A program made the position numbers and the translations under genes. Below, piece after piece: positions 48,698-58,890 of a DNA stretch of 64,000 bases (positions are counted from its first letter, which is position 1; every line of letters starts with the position of its first letter). The notes beneath the pieces are model-generated. The model saw only the letters and a program-made list of their open reading frames with translations. It ran no database searches and was not told the origin of the DNA. The stretch comes from Coriobacteriia bacterium (GTDB lineage Bacteria > Actinomycetota > Coriobacteriia > Coriobacteriales > UBA8131), in NCBI GenBank assembly GCA_009783085.1, contig WRHU01000005.1:87177-151176 (forward strand). The letters run 5' to 3'.

Positions 48698-51371
48698 CGT
48701 TCTCGGTTGCGCCGGGTGCGGCGTCTTCGGCAGCGTCATCTTCCGTGTCGGCAGCGCTATCGCCCTCGCCATCGCCCTCATTCTCAAGCGCCTCTTCGCT
48801 AAATAAAGATTCCTGGGTGGCGGTTTCCTCATCAGAAGCATCGCTGTCGCTGCCATCATCTAACACGTCTTCGGCGCTGCCTTTTGCGCCTTTTTTGCCC
48901 GACGAAGCCACGCGCGCAACCGCCGTTACACGGTCGGTGTCAGAAACATTCATCACCTTAACGCCTTGTGTTGAGCGGCCTTGCTGCGAAACATCGGTGG
49001 ATTTGAGGCGGATGACTACGCCCTCCTCGCTTACTAATATAAGCTCTTGTCCTTCGGTGACAACTTTCATGCCAACGAGCGGACCTTTTTTGTCAGTCAT
49101 TTGAATGGTAAAGACGCCTTGCCCGCCGCGATGGTGCGTGGGATAGTCCGAGATGTGGGTGCGCTTGCCAAAGCCGCGCTCGGTTACCACAAACAGTTCG
49201 CTCTCCTCGGGGGCGATTTCCATACCAATTACCTGAGCGTCTGCTGGCGCATTCATGCCTTTGACGCCCATGGTGTCGCGGCCCATGGGGCGTGCTTCGC
49301 TCTCATCCCAAACAATCGCCTTGCCCGCGCTGGACACCATAACCACGTGTTCGCCGGGCTTGACCCGACGCACAGCAATAAGCGCATCGCTGTCGCGCAG
49401 GTTAATGGCGATAAGTCCTTCGCGGCGTGAGCGGTCATACGCACTCATTGCCGTTTTCTTGACCATGCCCTCGCGGGTGGCAAAGAGGAGGTATTCGTCG
49501 CTCGGGAACTCTTTGGTTGAGATAACTGCTGCGATTGCCTCGTCGCCTTCAAAGGGCAGCAAGTTGACGATTGCGGTGCCGCGCGCATGGCGAGAGCCCA
49601 TGGGGAGCTCGTGAACTTTGAGGCGGTAGCATTTGCCGCGCGTTGAGAAAAAGAGCATATAGTCATGCGTTGAGGCGATAAAGAGATGCTCCACAAAATC
49701 GTTTTCTTTGAGGTTAACACCTTGCAGGCCCTTGCCGCCGCGCTTTTGCTGGCGATAAGTTGCCACCGGCAAACGCTTGACGTAGCCGGTGCGCGTGATG
49801 GTTACTACCATATCTTCTTCGGCGATAAGATCCTCGACTTCAAGATCTCTGGCTTCGTCGGCAAGCTCGGTGCGGCGTGGATTGGCGTAGCGCTCCTTAA
49901 TCTCCGTAAGCTCCTCTTTGATAATTTGGCGCTGGAGGGCGTTGCTTGCCAATACCTCTTTATAGTATTTGATGCGCTCGTGCAGCTCGGCGAGTTCAGT
50001 TTCGAGTTTTTCTCGCTCAAGACCGGTGAGGCGGCGCAGACGCATTTCAAGGATTGCATCAGTTTGCGCTTGGCTGAGTTTGAAGCGCTTCATAAGGCTT
50101 GCACGTGCCTCGGCATCATCTTTTGAAGCACGAATTATTTTGATAACCTCATCAATGTTGTCGAGTGCAACAACCAGGCCTTCGAGAATGTGAGCGCGGT
50201 CGGTTGCTTTGTTGAGATCAAAAGTGGTGCGGCGAACAATGACTTCTTCTTGATGCTCAATGTAGTATTGCAGCGTCTTTTTGAGGCCGAGCGTGCGCGG
50301 CACGCCGTCAACGAGCGAAAGCATAATGATGCCAAATCCCGTTTGCATTTGCGTGTGCTTGTACAGTTTGTTGAGTACCACCTGCGGGATAGCGCCCTGC
50401 TTGAGCTCGACAACAAAACGGGTGCCTTTGCGGTCGGATTCATCGCGGGCTTCGCTAATCTCGGGGATTTTTTTATCGTTGACCAGCTCGGCGATTTTCT
50501 CATGGAGTTTTGCCTTGTTGACCATATAGGGAAACTCATAGACCACAATGCGGTCGCGCCCAGTTGAGGTTTTTTCGAGGCGTGCCTTGGCGCGAATGGT
50601 AAGCGAGCCGCGCCCCGTTTCATAGGCATCACGAATGCCTTGCTTGCCCATAATCATTGCGCCCGTGGGAAAGTCTGGGCCGGGCAGAACCTTCATGAGC
50701 TCGTCAAGTTCTACGTCCTCGTTTTCAAGACACAAGCAGGTTGCGTCAATGACTTCGCCAAGATTGTGCGGCGGAATGTTGGTTGCCATGCCAACGGCGA
50801 TACCCGTGGTGCCGTTGACGAGCAGATTGGGAAACCGCGCCGGTAGCACGGTGGGCTCTTGAAGCGACTCGTCATAGTTGGGCTGGAAATCAACCGTTTC
50901 TTTGTCGAGGTCGCGTAAAAGTTCCATTGCTGATTTTTGCAGACGGGACTCGGTGTAGCGCATAGCTGCTGCAGAGTCGCCGTCGGGCGAACCAAAGTTG
51001 CCGTGTCCGTCGATGAGCGGCACGCGCATAGAAAAGTGTTGCGCCAGGCGCACCATGGTGTCATAAACCGCAGAGTCGCCATGCGGGTGGTACTTACCAA
51101 TAACTTCGCCGACCGTCCAGGCGGATTTTTTGTGCGGCCGCGCCGGAGTGAGTCCGCTTTCGTGCATAGCGTATAAAATACGGCGGTGTACGGGCTTAAG
51201 TCCGTCGCGTACATCAGGTAGCGCACGAGCAACAATAACGCTCATGGCATATTCAAGGAAGCTTTGGCGCATCTCGGTTGCCATCTCGGCAGGCTTGATG
51301 GTGCTCCCGCTTAAATCGAGTTCTTGTGTTTTATCTTCTGCCACTGAAAACTCCTTATATATCGGTGTCAA
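48687..51371 (-). CDS. gyrA: DNA gyrase subunit A, acidic C-terminal extension
   Basis: [77 protein letters not shown]; tail [41 protein letters not shown]. Confidence 0.97.
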   Translation of the reverse strand: MTPIYKEFSVAEDKTQELDLSGSTIKPAEMATEMRQSFLEYAMSVIVARALPDVRDGLKPVHRRILYAMHESGLTPARPHKKSAWTVGEVIGKYHPHGDSAVYDTMVRLAQHFSMRVPLIDGHGNFGSPDGDSAAAMRYTESRLQKSAMELLRDLDKETVDFQPNYDESLQEPTVLPARFPNLLVNGTTGIAVGMATNIPPHNLGEVIDATCLCLENEDVELDELMKVLPGPDFPTGAMIMGKQGIRDAYETGRGSLTIRAKARLEKTSTGRDRIVVYEFPYMVNKAKLHEKIAELVNDKKIPEISEARDESDRKGTRFVVELKQGAIPQVVLNKLYKHTQMQTGFGIIMLSLVDGVPRTLGLKKTLQYYIEHQEEVIVRRTTFDLNKATDRAHILEGLVVALDNIDEVIKIIRASKDDAEARASLMKRFKLSQAQTDAILEMRLRRLTGLEREKLETELAELHERIKYYKEVLASNALQRQIIKEELTEIKERYANPRRTELADEARDLEVEDLIAEEDMVVTITRTGYVKRLPVATYRQQKRGGKGLQGVNLKENDFVEHLFIASTHDYMLFFSTRGKCYRLKVHELPMGSRHARGTAIVNLLPFEGDEAIAAVISTKEFPSDEYLLFATREGMVKKTAMSAYDRSRREGLIAINLRDSDALIAVRRVKPGEHVVMVSSAGKAIVWDESEARPMGRDTMGVKGMNAPADAQVIGMEIAPEESELFVVTERGFGKRTHISDYPTHHRGGQGVFTIQMTDKKGPLVGMKVVTEGQELILVSEEGVVIRLKSTDVSQQGRSTQGVKVMNVSDTDRVTAVARVASSGKKGAKGSAEDVLDDGSDSDASDEETATQESLFSEEALENEGDGEGDSAADTEDDAAEDAAPGATENDEN

Positions 51372-51376
51372 CTAGA

Positions 51377-53503
51377 CTAAATGTCGAGGAAACGAACGTC
51401 TTTGGCGTGCCGCTGGATAAACTCTTTGCGCGGCTCGACCTTATCACCCATCAAGTCGCTCACTACTTTTTCTGATACGAGCGCATCGTCGATGGTTACT
51501 TGGAGCAGGGTGCGTGCGGTTGGCTCCATGGTGGTCTCCCACAGTTGCTCGGCGTCCATCTCGCCCAAGCCTTTGTAGCGCTGAATGGTGTATTTGGTTT
51601 CTGGTGCGAGCTTGGCGATTTCTTTTGAGAGCGCTTTGTCCGTGTAAATGTATTGGTGCTTGCGCCCAACGCTGAGGCGGTACAGCGGCGGCTGCGCAAT
51701 ATAAATGTAACCGTGTTCAATCATTTGCGGCATAAAGCGGAAAAAGAAGGTGAGCAAGAGCGTGCGAATGTGTGCGCCGTCAACGTCGGCATCGGTCATG
51801 ATGATGGCTTTGTGATAGCGAGCTTTCTCGATGTCAAAGTCATCGCCAATGCCCGTGCCGAGCGCAGTGATAAGTGTGTTGATGGCCTCTGATGAAAGCG
51901 AGCGATGCAAATTGGCGCGCTCGATATTGAGGATTTTGCCACGCAGCGGCAAAATTGCTTGGAAAGAGCGCTCGCGCGCCTGCTTTGCCGAACCGCCCGC
52001 CGAGTCGCCCTCTACGATGTAGAGCTCGGTAAGCTCGGGATCTTTGAGCGTGCAGTCGGCAAGTTTGCCGGGCAGCGAAGCCTTTTTGGCATCACGCTGA
52101 GATTTCTTGTAATTGCTTACTGCCTCACGCACGCGTTTTTCTTCGAGTGCTTTTTTGAGGATTTCGCGGGCAGGATTGGGGTGCTCCTCTAAAAACTCCG
52201 CAAGTCCTTTGGTTACCGCACCACGTGCCAGCTGTCGGATTTCGGTATTGCCGAGTTTAGTTTTGGTTTGACCCTCAAACTGCGGCTCTCGCAGTTTGAC
52301 GGAGATAACGCAGGCAAGCCCTGCTCGGCAGTCCTCACCCGTCATGTTGTCCTCTTTTTCTTTGAGGAGATTATGCGAGCGGGCATACTCATTAAGAATT
52401 GCCGTTACGCCAGCGCGGTAGCCCTCAACGTGCGTGCCGCCCTCGGTGGTGTGAATGTTGTTGGCAAAGGCCAGCGTGGTTTCATAATGCGTTGAGTTCC
52501 ACTGGAGCGCAAACTCAATCTCGCCCACATCTTCTTGCTCCACCGAAAAATAGATGGGTTTTGACAGGCCCGGAAGTACGTCTTTTTCTTGATTGACATA
52601 TTTAACAAAGTCAACGATACCACCGGCATATTGGTACTCCTCGTAAAAAGGACCGGTTCCTTCGTCATTTTTTATGCGCTCATCGGTGTAGGTAATTTTG
52701 ATGTTTTTGTTAAGGAACGCCATTTCGCGCAGGCGTGAGGTAAGAATGTCGTTGTCAAAAATGAGGGTTTCAAAAATTTCCTCGTCGGGCATAAAGGTAA
52801 CCACCGTACCCGTTTTTTTGGTTGTTCCTGTTTTCTCAATTTTTTTGACGGTTTTGCCACGCTCAAACGACATTTCCCAGATGCCGCCGTCACGCATAAC
52901 TTTTACGTCAAGACGGGTAGAGAGCGCATTTACCACGCTAACGCCTACGCCGTGCAAGCCACCGGAAACCTTATAGCCTTCGCCGCCAAATTTGCCGCCC
53001 GCATGGAGAATGGTGAGCACCACCTCAAGTGTGGGGATTTTCATTTTGGGGTGCTTGCCTACCGGAATGCCGCGTCCGTTGTCGGTGACGGTGACGGAAT
53101 TGTCCTCGTGAACTACCACGTCAACACGGTTGGCAAAACCAGCCATTGCCTCGTCGATGCCGTTGTCAACAACCTCATATACTAAGTGGTGCAGGCCGCG
53201 CGGACCCGTTGAACCGATGTACATGCCCGGACGCTTGCGCACCGCTTCAAGGCCTTCAAGTACCTGAATGTCTTTTTCGCCGTAGTCGCTGGGTTGTTTA
53301 TTGTTAGTTTTGGGGGTGCTTTTTTTAGGTGCCTTGTCTGGCACCGTTTCTGATGCTGTGCTTTGCGTGGCCTGCGCCTTTTCTGGCGCTGTTTTTGCCG
53401 TTGCTTTTGCCACTGCGTCCGCCGTTGCGTCCGCTGCTGCGTCCGTTGCTGCATCCGCCGTGCTTTTTGTTGTTTCTTTTTCGTCTTGCGCTTTGCTCGC
53501 CAA
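51377..53503 (-). CDS. gyrB: DNA gyrase subunit B with low-complexity N-terminal extension
   Basis: IQVLEGLEAVRKRPGMYIGSTGPRGLHHLVYEVVDNGIDEA, YIVEGDSAGGSAKQARERSFQAILPLRGKILN; preceded by AADATADAVAKATAKTAPEKAQATQ. Confidence 0.96.
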   Translation of the reverse strand: MASKAQDEKETTKSTADAATDAAADATADAVAKATAKTAPEKAQATQSTASETVPDKAPKKSTPKTNNKQPSDYGEKDIQVLEGLEAVRKRPGMYIGSTGPRGLHHLVYEVVDNGIDEAMAGFANRVDVVVHEDNSVTVTDNGRGIPVGKHPKMKIPTLEVVLTILHAGGKFGGEGYKVSGGLHGVGVSVVNALSTRLDVKVMRDGGIWEMSFERGKTVKKIEKTGTTKKTGTVVTFMPDEEIFETLIFDNDILTSRLREMAFLNKNIKITYTDERIKNDEGTGPFYEEYQYAGGIVDFVKYVNQEKDVLPGLSKPIYFSVEQEDVGEIEFALQWNSTHYETTLAFANNIHTTEGGTHVEGYRAGVTAILNEYARSHNLLKEKEDNMTGEDCRAGLACVISVKLREPQFEGQTKTKLGNTEIRQLARGAVTKGLAEFLEEHPNPAREILKKALEEKRVREAVSNYKKSQRDAKKASLPGKLADCTLKDPELTELYIVEGDSAGGSAKQARERSFQAILPLRGKILNIERANLHRSLSSEAINTLITALGTGIGDDFDIEKARYHKAIIMTDADVDGAHIRTLLLTFFFRFMPQMIEHGYIYIAQPPLYRLSVGRKHQYIYTDKALSKEIAKLAPETKYTIQRYKGLGEMDAEQLWETTMEPTARTLLQVTIDDALVSEKVVSDLMGDKVEPRKEFIQRHAKDVRFLDI

Positions 53504-53857
53504 CGTCTTGTCCTTTCTCTATTTTTTGCTCCGTTTATTCTGCTTTTTTGATGCTCTTTTTGGGCGCACTCCGAGCCGTACCTTGCGCACACGACCACAC
53601 GCACCGTGCTTTGTAGGCGCTCGGCTGCTTCACTTTATGAATACGCTGGAACAAAATTATATCATAACCTTGGTAACAGTAAGGTAAATATTTGGTATTT
53701 CTAGCGTTTGTAGCGGGTTTTAAGGGCTTGTTTGCGGTCTTTTTTGGCTTTTCTATCGTTTTTTAGGGTCTGTTTCTAAATTGTGGCTTTTAGTGCGACA
53801 TTTTTGCGCTTGTTTTTGGTGGACAAACGCCCGGTTTTTGAGGCTTCTTTGGCGCTT

Positions 53858-54214
53858 TTATTTAAGACGGGAAACAAGGAACTTAACTTCGTTGAGCGGT
53901 TCGCCGAGTTCGTGTTCGAGCCTGAGGCGATAATACTCCTGCTGCATTCTGAGCTCGGCTGCCCACGGAGAGCTTTCCACATACACAATGACGGTTCTTT
54001 TTTGTGTATTTTTGATGTGCTCTTTGTGTTTGCTAAACATGATTTTGCAGACGTGTTTTTTTATTTGAGGAGCGGCAACTGCCTCCCATGCACGCTGAAG
54101 TTTGAAGCCTTGGTGGGTTTTTTGGGGCAGAGCGTGGTTAACGCAGCGCTGGATTGCGTCGTCAAGCGTAAGGGCTTCTTTTGCACGGAGGTGGTTGTCT
54201 TTGGGTTTATACAT
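53858..54214 (-). CDS. dciA: DUF721 / DciA-like replicative-helicase loader
   Basis: MYKPKDNHLRAKEALTLDDAIQRCVNHALPQKTHQGFKLQRAWEAVAAPQIKKHV...VESSPWAAELRMQQEYYRLRLEHELGEPLNEVKFLVSRLK; recF-gyrB position as in other Actinobacteria. Confidence 0.8.
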   Translation of the reverse strand: MYKPKDNHLRAKEALTLDDAIQRCVNHALPQKTHQGFKLQRAWEAVAAPQIKKHVCKIMFSKHKEHIKNTQKRTVIVYVESSPWAAELRMQQEYYRLRLEHELGEPLNEVKFLVSRLK

Positions 54215-55622
54215 GAGGCGCTGCCTTGGTTTTTGTTGATGCCTGAGATTTTGTTTTGACGGCGGGTTTGGTAGCTGGCTTTTTGGCTGCCGTTCGTTTT
54301 GTCGCTGTTGTCTTAGCAGCTGGCTTTTTTCTCGTGGTTTTCTTGGGCGCAGGTACAGTTTCTTTGAGCGCTCCCCCACTACCGTCAAGCGGCAGCTGAA
54401 TAATCTGCGCTTCTTTGAGAACCTTCTCGTCAAAATAGCTGAGATTGGTAGTGGTAATAAAGGTCTGCGTGCCCGTGCCAATAAGCTCAAGGAGCAAACG
54501 GCGGCGTTTCTCGTCAAGTTCCGACATAACGTCGTCGAGCAGCAAAAGCGGGTCGGTGCCGGTAAGCTCACGTAAAATCTCAACCTCGGCGATTTTGAGG
54601 GCAAGTGCCAAGGAGCGTTGCTGTCCTTGCGAGCCAAAACGGCGTGCGTCATTGCCGTCGATAAAAAAGCGTATCTCGTCGCGGTGCGGACCAATGAGCG
54701 CCCTGCGCGAGCGAGCCTCTGCAAAGTGATGTTTTTCGAGCAGGCTTACAAAGTGCTCTTCGCTGGTTTGGTTGTTGGTTTGCCTGTTATCTTGCAGAGT
54801 TTGCTCTGCTCGTTTTTCGCCGTTTTCTTCAAAAAAAGCAGGTTGCGGAGCCTTATCCTCTGCGCCTAGTTCAACTTCGGGCAACGCCCCCTCGCTGCTC
54901 GAGTAGCTCTCGGGCCGCTCGTTTTTTTCATCAAGCAGCTGCCAGGAGGGAACATACTCGGCACTAAAACTTTCTTTGGGAGCAATTTGATGATACACCT
55001 CTGCCGCTTTTTCTCTCATTTTTTCAAAGAGTGAACGGCGGTGTTCCAACAAGGAACTGCCAAGTTTTGCAAGGTTGCGATTCCACGAGGCAAGAATATG
55101 TTGGTCGGTGTATCCGTCGCGCAAAAGAGCGTTTTTTTGCTTGACCACCCGGGTGTATTCTTGCTTGATGTCAACAAAAGTACGCGAGAGTTGGCAACCA
55201 AGATTGTCAATACAAAGCCGCCGAAACTCGGCAGGACCTTGGATAATTTGTAGATCGCTGGGGGTAAATAACACCGCCGGCAACAAACCTAACAAGTCGC
55301 GTGTTTTTTTTGGTTTCTCGTTGTACTGATAAAAGCGTTTGTTGTCTTTAATTTCAAGACTTGTGTTGTTCTCGCAGCCGTTTGCCTCATACACCAAGCT
55401 TATGTGCGCTTGTTCCTCCCCTTTTTGCACTACGTCGCGCCAGGCGGGTTTTCTAAAAGAATCCATGGTGCTCAGCAGCTGGATACCTTCAATGATGTTT
55501 GTTTTGCCCAGCGCATTATCACCCACAATAATGACAAGGCGGGCAAGCTCACCAAGCTCGAGTTTTGAATAATTTCGAAAACGAGAAAACTCGATAGATT
55601 TTACGGCAACACTTTTATTCAT
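54207..55622 (-). CDS. recF: DNA replication/repair protein RecF with central insertion and Lys/Ala-rich C-terminal tail
   Basis: SIEFSRFRNYSKLELGELARLVIIVGDNALGKTNIIEGIQLLS, LIGPHRDEIRFFIDG, SQGQQRSLALALKIAEVE, LLLLDDVMSELDEKRR; tail KKTTRKKPAAKTTATKRTAAKKPATKPAVKTK. Confidence 0.95.
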   Translation of the reverse strand: MNKSVAVKSIEFSRFRNYSKLELGELARLVIIVGDNALGKTNIIEGIQLLSTMDSFRKPAWRDVVQKGEEQAHISLVYEANGCENNTSLEIKDNKRFYQYNEKPKKTRDLLGLLPAVLFTPSDLQIIQGPAEFRRLCIDNLGCQLSRTFVDIKQEYTRVVKQKNALLRDGYTDQHILASWNRNLAKLGSSLLEHRRSLFEKMREKAAEVYHQIAPKESFSAEYVPSWQLLDEKNERPESYSSSEGALPEVELGAEDKAPQPAFFEENGEKRAEQTLQDNRQTNNQTSEEHFVSLLEKHHFAEARSRRALIGPHRDEIRFFIDGNDARRFGSQGQQRSLALALKIAEVEILRELTGTDPLLLLDDVMSELDEKRRRLLLELIGTGTQTFITTTNLSYFDEKVLKEAQIIQLPLDGSGGALKETVPAPKKTTRKKPAAKTTATKRTAAKKPATKPAVKTKSQASTKTKAAPHV

Positions 55623-55635
55623 GCTTTTGTTCGTA

Positions 55636-56736
55636 CTAATCGAGGCGAACGGGCATGGTTAAGTAGAAGTAGTAGTCGCTGTCTATGGTTTTGAAAATAC
55701 CCGGCTTGAGCGAGGTTTGCGCTTCAAACAACACTTCATCGGTATCTATGGCAGCAAGCCCATCCATGATGTATTGATGATTAAAGCCTATCTCAAGACC
55801 CTCCCCTTCTACCGTAGCATTAAGTTTTTCTGCCGATGAACCAACTTCTTGCGACTGAGTGGTTATTTCTAACAACTGCCCGTCGGGATCAACAATAAAA
55901 CGCACCGACCCGTGGGCTTGGGCAAGTACGGCAGCGCGGCGCACAGCTTCATACAACTCAGCAGTGTTGAGCTTTACCGAAACTAAGCGTTGCTGCGGAA
56001 TAATTTGCTCGTAGTTAGGATAACTGCCCTCGATTTTTCTTGAAACAAAGGTGGTTGTTCCAAACTTAAAGAGTATTTGATTTTCTGATTCACCAATGAG
56101 GAGTTTTTCTTCCTCGTTGGCAAGACGGCTTACTTCTTCAAAAATAGCGCCGGGAACAATGAGATCAAGCGTTTCACCTAAAGCTTCGTCAAGATTAAAA
56201 CGCGAAACAGCCAAACGGTAGGAATCGGTTGCAACAAGCTGGAGCGTTTTTTCCTCAGCTTTGAGATAAATGCCCGTTAACACCGCCCGAGATTCATCGC
56301 GCGACACCGCTTTATATACCTTTTTGACTGCTTCTGCCACCACTTTTGTGGGAAGTTGCAGTGAGCGCTCCGTAACAATACTCGGAAAACTGGGGTAGTC
56401 AACGGGATCCATAGTGGTAATACTAAAAGAGGAATCCAGGCAGGTAATAAGGAGGGTATTATCTTTTTGTTCCAGTGTTATGGCTGCCTCGGGCAAACTT
56501 TTGATGATGTCACTAAAAAGTTTGCCAGGAACAACCGTAGCACCGCGTTGTTCAATAAGTGCTTCTGCAATATGTTTTATAGATATTTCAAGATCGGTTG
56601 TTTGAAATATAACACCATCGATAGTTGTTTCGATATAGATGCCAGAAAAAACGGGAAGCGTTGAGCGCGACGACATTCCCTTAGAAACAACGTTGATAAT
56701 TTGGAGGAGCCTATTTTTTTCAATTACAAATCTCAT
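55636..56736 (-). CDS. dnaN: DNA polymerase III beta subunit (sliding clamp)
   Basis: MRFVIEKNRLLQIINVVSKGMSSRSTLPVFSGIYIET...; C-terminal YYFYLTMPVRLD. Confidence 0.96.
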   Translation of the reverse strand: MRFVIEKNRLLQIINVVSKGMSSRSTLPVFSGIYIETTIDGVIFQTTDLEISIKHIAEALIEQRGATVVPGKLFSDIIKSLPEAAITLEQKDNTLLITCLDSSFSITTMDPVDYPSFPSIVTERSLQLPTKVVAEAVKKVYKAVSRDESRAVLTGIYLKAEEKTLQLVATDSYRLAVSRFNLDEALGETLDLIVPGAIFEEVSRLANEEEKLLIGESENQILFKFGTTTFVSRKIEGSYPNYEQIIPQQRLVSVKLNTAELYEAVRRAAVLAQAHGSVRFIVDPDGQLLEITTQSQEVGSSAEKLNATVEGEGLEIGFNHQYIMDGLAAIDTDEVLFEAQTSLKPGIFKTIDSDYYFYLTMPVRLD

Positions 56737-57113
56737 GGTTCTTCACTTCCCTATCTCTTGGTTTTTATTTTTTTAAGGTTTGTTGCTTTCGACTGAAATT
56801 GAGAGCAACTTTTATTTTTACGTTTGGTGGTACTGGATGGAGCTTTTGGTAGTGCGGTGGTAGAAATTTTGCTTGTTCTTTTTATTACATAAATATAATA
56901 ACTAATAGTAGTAATAAGTCTTGTGAAACATTGGGAAAACTTGCGTTTTTACTTGTCAATGACCGCGTATCTCTTGTTAGTAAGGTGTAAAAAATTTTGC
57001 GGGTAGTTCACAGGAACAGACGTTTGTGGGTTGGTTATCCTCATGTTGGGGTTGTTTTTTCACAATTTAGTCACGAGATGTTCAAACCACGTTTTGTTTA
57101 AGGTTAGCTTGTT

Positions 57114-58790
57114 TTAATTCATAATTAACTCCGCGAGGCGTTCAATTTCAATTTTACGGTTGATGTCTTTCATTATTTTTTGTTCAATGTTGCGGTGTGC
57201 ATAAAGGACCGAGGTATGGTCTTTTCCGCCAAACATTTTTCCTATTTCTGGGAAAGATTTAGTGGTAAGACGGCGTGAAAGATACATGGCAACTTGACGG
57301 GGGAACGAGATATTTTTTGAGCGACGTGAGCCCACCATGTCGGCATGACTGATGCCATAGTGATTTTCAACGACGCGCTGAATTGAGCGCACGTCAATTT
57401 GTTTGAGGTCGTTATGGAGAAAAACGGTGCCGACGATTTGTTCTGCTGCTTCTATGGTAATTTGTGTGTTTTTCTCGTCGCCTGCGTGATGTGCAATGTA
57501 ACCAACAATGGTTGAAGTTGCGCCTTCAAGTTCGCGGATATTTGAGCTTGAAAGTCCAATGATATGGTCGGCGACCTCTTGAGGAACGTTAATCTCGTCA
57601 ACGCCAAACTGATAACAGTAGTATTTGATAAGGTTGTTAAAGATAGCCATTTTCATCTCAAAGCTTGGTGGTTGGATTCCTGCGGTAAGGCCTTGGGCAA
57701 AACGGCTTGCAAAACGCTCATCCAAATTAAGCTCGTTAGGAGCGCGGTCTGCACTGAGAACAATTTGTTTGTGCTGGGCAATAAAGAGGTTAAAAATGTC
57801 AAAGAGTGCGTTGGTGGTTGATTCTTTGCCCTCGAGGTATTGGACATCATCTAATAAGAGTACGTCGCACATGTGGTATTTGATGCGAAAGTCGGTGAGG
57901 TCTTTGTTAATAGAAGCCATCGCTGAGGTAAAGTCGTTGACGAACTCTGAGGTTTGAGCAAAGACGACTTTGCGCTCAGGGTGATAGCGGTTGATGTAAT
58001 CTTTGATGGCGAGCAAGAGGTGCGTTTTACCCAAACCTGAACGCCCATATATAAAGAGTGGATTAAAGCGCAAGCCGGGCATTTCTGCCACCCCTTGAGA
58101 AGCTGAGAAAGCAAAGTCGTTGCTTGACCCAACAATGTAGGTGTCAAAAGTTTTCTCGCTGTGGGACGCTTGGGCTGGGGTTGCTTGGGTTTGCTGGGCT
58201 TGTTGTTGTTGTGATCGCTGCGTTTGTTGAGATTGTTGTGTGCCCTGAGTTTCTTGGCGTGCAGCGGACAAGGCAGAAGTAACCGAGGGCATGTCGGCAG
58301 GGATATCAACGGGGGTGTTGGTTGGCGTGCTTATAGGCATGGCGGCGGGTGCAGTGGTATTTTGCTGTGCCGGTTGCGGTGTTTGTGTTGGTTGCGCCTG
58401 TTGTATTGGTTGCTGAGCTGCCGGTTGTTGTTGAACCGGCTGCTGATTTTGCTCGGCAAGTTGCGCTGCTTGCTGGGCAGCTTGTTGTTGCGCCTGCTGT
58501 TGAATAGCAGAAGGCGCTGGCATCGACGCCTCATCTAAAATGACGATGTTGATGTTTCTTTGCGAGCCAAGCGTGCTAACAATCGCCTCGTCAATAAATG
58601 AAAGATACCGAGCCTCAATCCATTGCTTTGCAAACGCAAGCTCAGTTACCACCGTTAGAGTTGTTTCGTCCAAGTCTTGCGGAACAAGGTAGGAAAGATA
58701 CGCCTCGGCGGCGGGGTTATTGGTTTCTTGTCGGCCCAAAAGGTTTTTGTAAACCTGGTCCCACAAGGTGGTTGCTTCAAGCTGTCCCAT
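57114..58790 (-). CDS. dnaA: Chromosomal replication initiator DnaA with Gln-rich linker
   Basis: FVVGSSNDFAF-type TYIVGSSNDFAFSASQGVAEMPGLRFNPLFIYGRSGLGKTHLLLAIKDY; C-terminal MVGSRRSKNISFPRQVAMYLSRRLTTKSFPEIGKMFGGKDHTSVLYAHRNIEQKI. Confidence 0.97.
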   Translation of the reverse strand: MGQLEATTLWDQVYKNLLGRQETNNPAAEAYLSYLVPQDLDETTLTVVTELAFAKQWIEARYLSFIDEAIVSTLGSQRNINIVILDEASMPAPSAIQQQAQQQAAQQAAQLAEQNQQPVQQQPAAQQPIQQAQPTQTPQPAQQNTTAPAAMPISTPTNTPVDIPADMPSVTSALSAARQETQGTQQSQQTQRSQQQQAQQTQATPAQASHSEKTFDTYIVGSSNDFAFSASQGVAEMPGLRFNPLFIYGRSGLGKTHLLLAIKDYINRYHPERKVVFAQTSEFVNDFTSAMASINKDLTDFRIKYHMCDVLLLDDVQYLEGKESTTNALFDIFNLFIAQHKQIVLSADRAPNELNLDERFASRFAQGLTAGIQPPSFEMKMAIFNNLIKYYCYQFGVDEINVPQEVADHIIGLSSSNIRELEGATSTIVGYIAHHAGDEKNTQITIEAAEQIVGTVFLHNDLKQIDVRSIQRVVENHYGISHADMVGSRRSKNISFPRQVAMYLSRRLTTKSFPEIGKMFGGKDHTSVLYAHRNIEQKIMKDINRKIEIERLAELIMN

Positions 58791-58890
58791 GTAACGCGCC
58801 TTTCTTTGTTAATCCTTTGCGTGCGCCAGCGGCACGGGGTAAAGGGTGTACGTCGTTTGGTGTGGGTCACCACTGCGGCGCACGGGTTAG

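Noticed and set aside
53858-54724. 288-aa minus-strand ORF as listed
   Set aside because: Its first ~170 codons overlap RecF in another frame; the real gene is the DciA-like 53858-54214 starting at the internal ATG.
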